Below, piece after piece: positions 61,504 to 64,000 of a stretch of 64,000 nucleotides of DNA; the first letter of the stretch is position 1; each line of letters starts with the position of its first letter. The notes below the pieces were generated by a model that was not told the origin of the DNA, did no database searches, and worked only from the letters and a program-made list of their open reading frames with translations. The translations under genes and the position numbers were made by a program. Origin of the DNA: an uncultured Paracoccaceae bacterium. Its GTDB lineage: Bacteria > Pseudomonadota > Alphaproteobacteria > Rhodobacterales > Rhodobacteraceae. Location: assembly GCA_937864535.1 (NCBI GenBank), contig CALMJS010000015.1:1-64000 (forward strand), written 5' to 3'.

Positions 61504-63384
61504 TTAGTCCGCTGCGGGGGCGGGGGTGGTCTGTTCGGTCTCGGTCTCTGGCTCGGGCGTTGCGACGGCCTCGGGCGTGACCAGATGGAATTCGATCCGG
61601 CGATTTGCTTCGCGGCCAGTCTCGGTCTCGTTGTCGGCGATGGGGTCCGCCTCGCCGAAACCGACAGCCACAAAGGAAGAGGTGGGAACGCGCCGCGACC
61701 GCAATGCCGACAGGACCGCATCCGCCCGCTGTTGGCTCAGCCGCTGGTTCATCTCTTCGCGGCCCTGACTATCGGTGTAACCGGCCACCTCGAGAGAGAT
61801 ATCCATGCATTCGCGCAGCACATCGGCAATCTCGTCCATAATCCGCCCGGAGGCGACGGTGAGCGTCGCGGAACCGGGGTCAAACAGGATTTTGTTTTCT
61901 GCGGTGATCTGTTGGACCTTGGCCAGACAGTCTTCGGCGGTCGGGCCGGTCTCTTCGACAACCTCAACCGGGGCTATGACGTCCAGATCGATCGAGAACA
62001 CCGCCGAGTCGCCCAATTTGTCCGCGATCAAGCCGGAAATCTCCGCGGCGGTTTGTTCGTTCTCTGCCGTGCCGCGTATGGCGATGTCGTCCGGCTTGAT
62101 CGTCACCGCGCCTGTCGTCAGGCGGCTCAGCGCCTCTAGTCCGGTCAGGACGCGCACCAGCCACCCCGGCGGCAGACCTGTATCCTCGACGCGGGTGCCC
62201 ATGTCGAGTGTGCTACCGGCAAAACTGGCCTTGGCGTAGGTTTCCACCACAGTGTTGGTCAGGTCATCGGGCAACCGTCCGCGCAGTTGCAACCTGCCCT
62301 GATCGTTCAGCGTGGCGATGAACTGCACCGGACCGTCCGATGCCGCGCCGGTGTCGGCGGGCAATCGGGCGTCCAGTTCGAACAGATCCGGCAAGGTGTT
62401 GGTCAGCCGACCGACCACATCATCAAACAGCGCCTGATCCGTTCCCGGGGCAGCGATCAGCGCCACATCGGCGTCGGTAATGGCGAGCGACCCGCCACCC
62501 AGTTCCCGCAGCGCCGCGATAGCGACCGACACCGCCTGTCCCCAAGTCGCAGAGGGCACGCCAAGCGCGATGGCGCAACCGTCGCTGCTATCAAAGTCGG
62601 ATTCGACGGCGGCCTGTAAAATGCGCGACCGCGCGCCGACAGTATCGGCGGTGCAGGCCTCGATCCGGGCGACGCCGTTGTCGATCACAGCGCGGAATAC
62701 GAACGGGCTGACAACCGGACGCGGCGCGGTCACCGTCAGGCGCATCGTCACATCGTCGGGCACCAGATCGTTCAGCCGCGCCTCGATCTGGCGCTTTTGA
62801 TCGGCACTGTCGGCGCTTGCGGAAATGGTAACAGCGCCGGGGGTCACGGAAATCTTGGAGCGCGGCAGATCGGCCAAGGCGCGCACCGCAAAGTTCAGAG
62901 CAGAGCGCCACCCGTCCGGAACAGGAAAACTGGCCGATTCCAGCAGGTCAGTCACGGGCATCTGTTCTGCGATATTCGTGACGCGCCTGTGCAGGTCGTC
63001 TCGGTCGCTGTCAGACGGTAACAGGCCAATCAGCGACACGCCGCTATCATTGCGCAGGATTTCGATGGCAAAATCTGGCGGAGTGATGCTCGCACTGCTG
63101 GCCACGGACATGTTGCTGATCACCCGACTGGCATCGACCACGCCGCTTGCCAGACGAATGGCCCGCAGGCGTGCGGGCTCGTTCGGGGCTTCGCCTTCAA
63201 GGACGATCTGTAGGCCGTCGGCAATTACGCGGGCCCACGCCTGTTCTCCGTCCAGCAGCGCCTCTTGGACGGCCATCGCGGATTTATGTTCCAGCAACTG
63301 AACGGCGACACGCCCGCCCAAGGTGGCCATCCCTGCCGCCAAAGCGAAGGTTCCGACCCTGATCATGACCGAAGGTATCTGCAT
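61504..63384 (-). CDS. OmpA-family protein with BON-like repeats
   Basis: 626 residues from ATG 63384. An N-terminal hydrophobic helix (~5-25) is followed by a periplasmic part of about 430 residues in which a roughly 150-residue pattern recurs three times (strand-rich start such as LRNDSGVSLIGLLPSDSDR or LNDQGRLQLRGRLPDDL, helix with a Trp start, then GAVTISASADS or GAVTIKPDDIAIRGTA). These look like BON-type repeats. The C-terminal OmpA domain (~480-600) shows ILFDPGSATL, VAGYTDSQGREEMNQRLSQQRADAV and NRRIEFHL, so it binds peptidoglycan. Ends with a Thr/Pro/Glu-rich tail. Confidence 0.85.
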   Translation of the reverse strand: MQIPSVMIRVGTFALAAGMATLGGRVAVQLLEHKSAMAVQEALLDGEQAWARVIADGLQIVLEGEAPNEPARLRAIRLASGVVDASRVISNMSVASSASITPPDFAIEILRNDSGVSLIGLLPSDSDRDDLHRRVTNIAEQMPVTDLLESASFPVPDGWRSALNFAVRALADLPRSKISVTPGAVTISASADSADQKRQIEARLNDLVPDDVTMRLTVTAPRPVVSPFVFRAVIDNGVARIEACTADTVGARSRILQAAVESDFDSSDGCAIALGVPSATWGQAVSVAIAALRELGGGSLAITDADVALIAAPGTDQALFDDVVGRLTNTLPDLFELDARLPADTGAASDGPVQFIATLNDQGRLQLRGRLPDDLTNTVVETYAKASFAGSTLDMGTRVEDTGLPPGWLVRVLTGLEALSRLTTGAVTIKPDDIAIRGTAENEQTAAEISGLIADKLGDSAVFSIDLDVIAPVEVVEETGPTAEDCLAKVQQITAENKILFDPGSATLTVASGRIMDEIADVLRECMDISLEVAGYTDSQGREEMNQRLSQQRADAVLSALRSRRVPTSSFVAVGFGEADPIADNETETGREANRRIEFHLVTPEAVATPEPETETEQTTPAPAAD

Positions 63385-63444
63385 GTCGTTCTTTGATCTT
63401 CCCAATCCTGCGCCCTGTCTAGGGGGTCTGCCCCTGTCGCGCAA

Positions 63445-64000
63445 TCAAAGGAAAACTGCACCGGCGAAAAACAGCACAGGGATCAGGCCCGCGTTTCTGT
63501 TCGAGCGGAACAGCATCAGCAGAATCGGCGGACTGTCTGGATCGAAACGGGTCAATTGCCACGCCATATGCCAGCCCATCGCCCATACGCCGGCAAATGC
63601 GACCACCAGTGACAGCATGCTGCGGTCCAATGTGGACAGGATCGTCGCGGCGCCGACGAACAGCAGGGTCAGCACCAGAAACCCGCGCAGCCAGCGGGCG
63701 GAATTGTCGCCAAACAGCCGTGCGGTGGATTTCACGCCGATCAGCGCATCGTCTTCGGTATCTTGGTGGGCATAGATGGTATCGTAGAACAGCGTCCACC
63801 AAATGCCGCCCAGATAGAGGATCACCGGGGTGAGCGACAGGCTACCGCTATGGGCGGCCCAACCCAGAAGCGCGCCCCAGTTGAACGCGATGCCCAGAAA
63901 CACTTGCGGCCACCACGTGAACCGCTTGGCAAAGGGGTAAACCGCAACCGGCAACAGCGCCAGAATCCCCAGACCGATCGCCAGCCCGTTAAAGGTCAGC
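63445..64000 (-). CDS. ubiA: 4-hydroxybenzoate polyprenyltransferase, C-terminal part
   Basis: The gene runs off the right edge; 184 codons to the stop are visible. Attaches the polyprenyl tail to 4-hydroxybenzoate in ubiquinone synthesis. The second Asp-rich motif is seen in YDTIYAHQDTEDDALIGVKSTA, and several membrane helices follow (ILYLGGIWWTLFYD, VLTLLFVGAATILS, LVVAFAGVWAMGWHM). The N-terminal half with the first Asp motif is outside the window. Confidence 0.92.
   Translation of the reverse strand, partial: LTFNGLAIGLGILALLPVAVYPFAKRFTWWPQVFLGIAFNWGALLGWAAHSGSLSLTPVILYLGGIWWTLFYDTIYAHQDTEDDALIGVKSTARLFGDNSARWLRGFLVLTLLFVGAATILSTLDRSMLSLVVAFAGVWAMGWHMAWQLTRFDPDSPPILLMLFRSNRNAGLIPVLFFAGAVFL

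Noticed and set aside
1-64000. CRISPR arrays, insertion sequences, prophage and tRNA genes
   Set aside because: I saw no spaced direct repeats, transposase or integrase motifs, structural phage genes or tRNA arms in a read-through; a tRNA scan was not possible.

Overview
The window looks like chromosomal DNA of an alphaproteobacterium of the Rhodobacteraceae (Roseobacter group). The GC content is high, and several genes are typical of this group: a 44-residue aa3 oxidase subunit IV, phaA-phaB with PhaR-type sites, a uvrC-pgsA-moaD-moaE cluster, and ETF-ubiquinone oxidoreductase with several acyl-CoA dehydrogenases. I see no rRNA or tRNA genes, CRISPR array, insertion sequence or prophage.

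Layout. 1-1354: a weakly coding left edge with a frameshifted GIY-YIG nuclease gene. 1355-6387 (minus): a four-gene extracytoplasmic flavin operon with DUF2271 (carrying a flavinylation-type motif), a PepSY-flavodoxin-reductase fusion, a periplasmic ankyrin protein and ApbE. 6519-12614: an MFS exporter with a divergent LysR, a TIM-barrel/VOC fusion enzyme, and a YgiD dioxygenase plus small dehydrogenase with another divergent LysR. 12707-24375: a beta-glycoside locus with two GH3 enzymes on plus, converging with a minus operon of LacI, substrate-binding protein, two permeases, GH2 and ATPase. 24627-27646: a phosphonate/selenate-type oxyanion ABC transporter with a fused double permease. 27777-32921: IclR and divergent malate synthase G, then gcdH and trpA. 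33005-37407: an ABC-2 exporter, an S49 peptidase, a small Cys-rich membrane protein, a Ca/Na antiporter and an SDR.

37691-43946: uvrC-pgsA-moaD-moaE, a stand-alone EAL protein, and phaA/phaB. 44015-47338: LysR with a DMT exporter, then YdcH, a TrmN6-like methyltransferase and DUF2007. 47393-53754: polyprenyl synthase, ispE, a TPR protein, ETF-QO and a PAP2 protein. 53888-57263: greA, a membrane coiled-coil protein, azlCD, a lipoprotein and oxidase subunit IV. 57343-64000: an MBL hydrolase with a DmdC-type dehydrogenase, Sua5/TsaC, a BON/OmpA-type protein, and ubiA running off the right edge.

How it works together. GcdH and the DmdC-type dehydrogenase would pass electrons through ETF to the ETF-QO encoded here, and on to ubiquinone, whose tail and ring attachment need the polyprenyl synthase and UbiA. 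Malate synthase, PhaA/B and GcdH join around acetyl-CoA. The most unusual unit is the flavin operon, which could carry electrons from NAD(P)H through FAD, FMN and b-type haems to a periplasmic protein with covalently bound FMN. The leader of gcdH is also notable: its ribosome-binding site lies in one arm of an 11-bp perfect inverted repeat.
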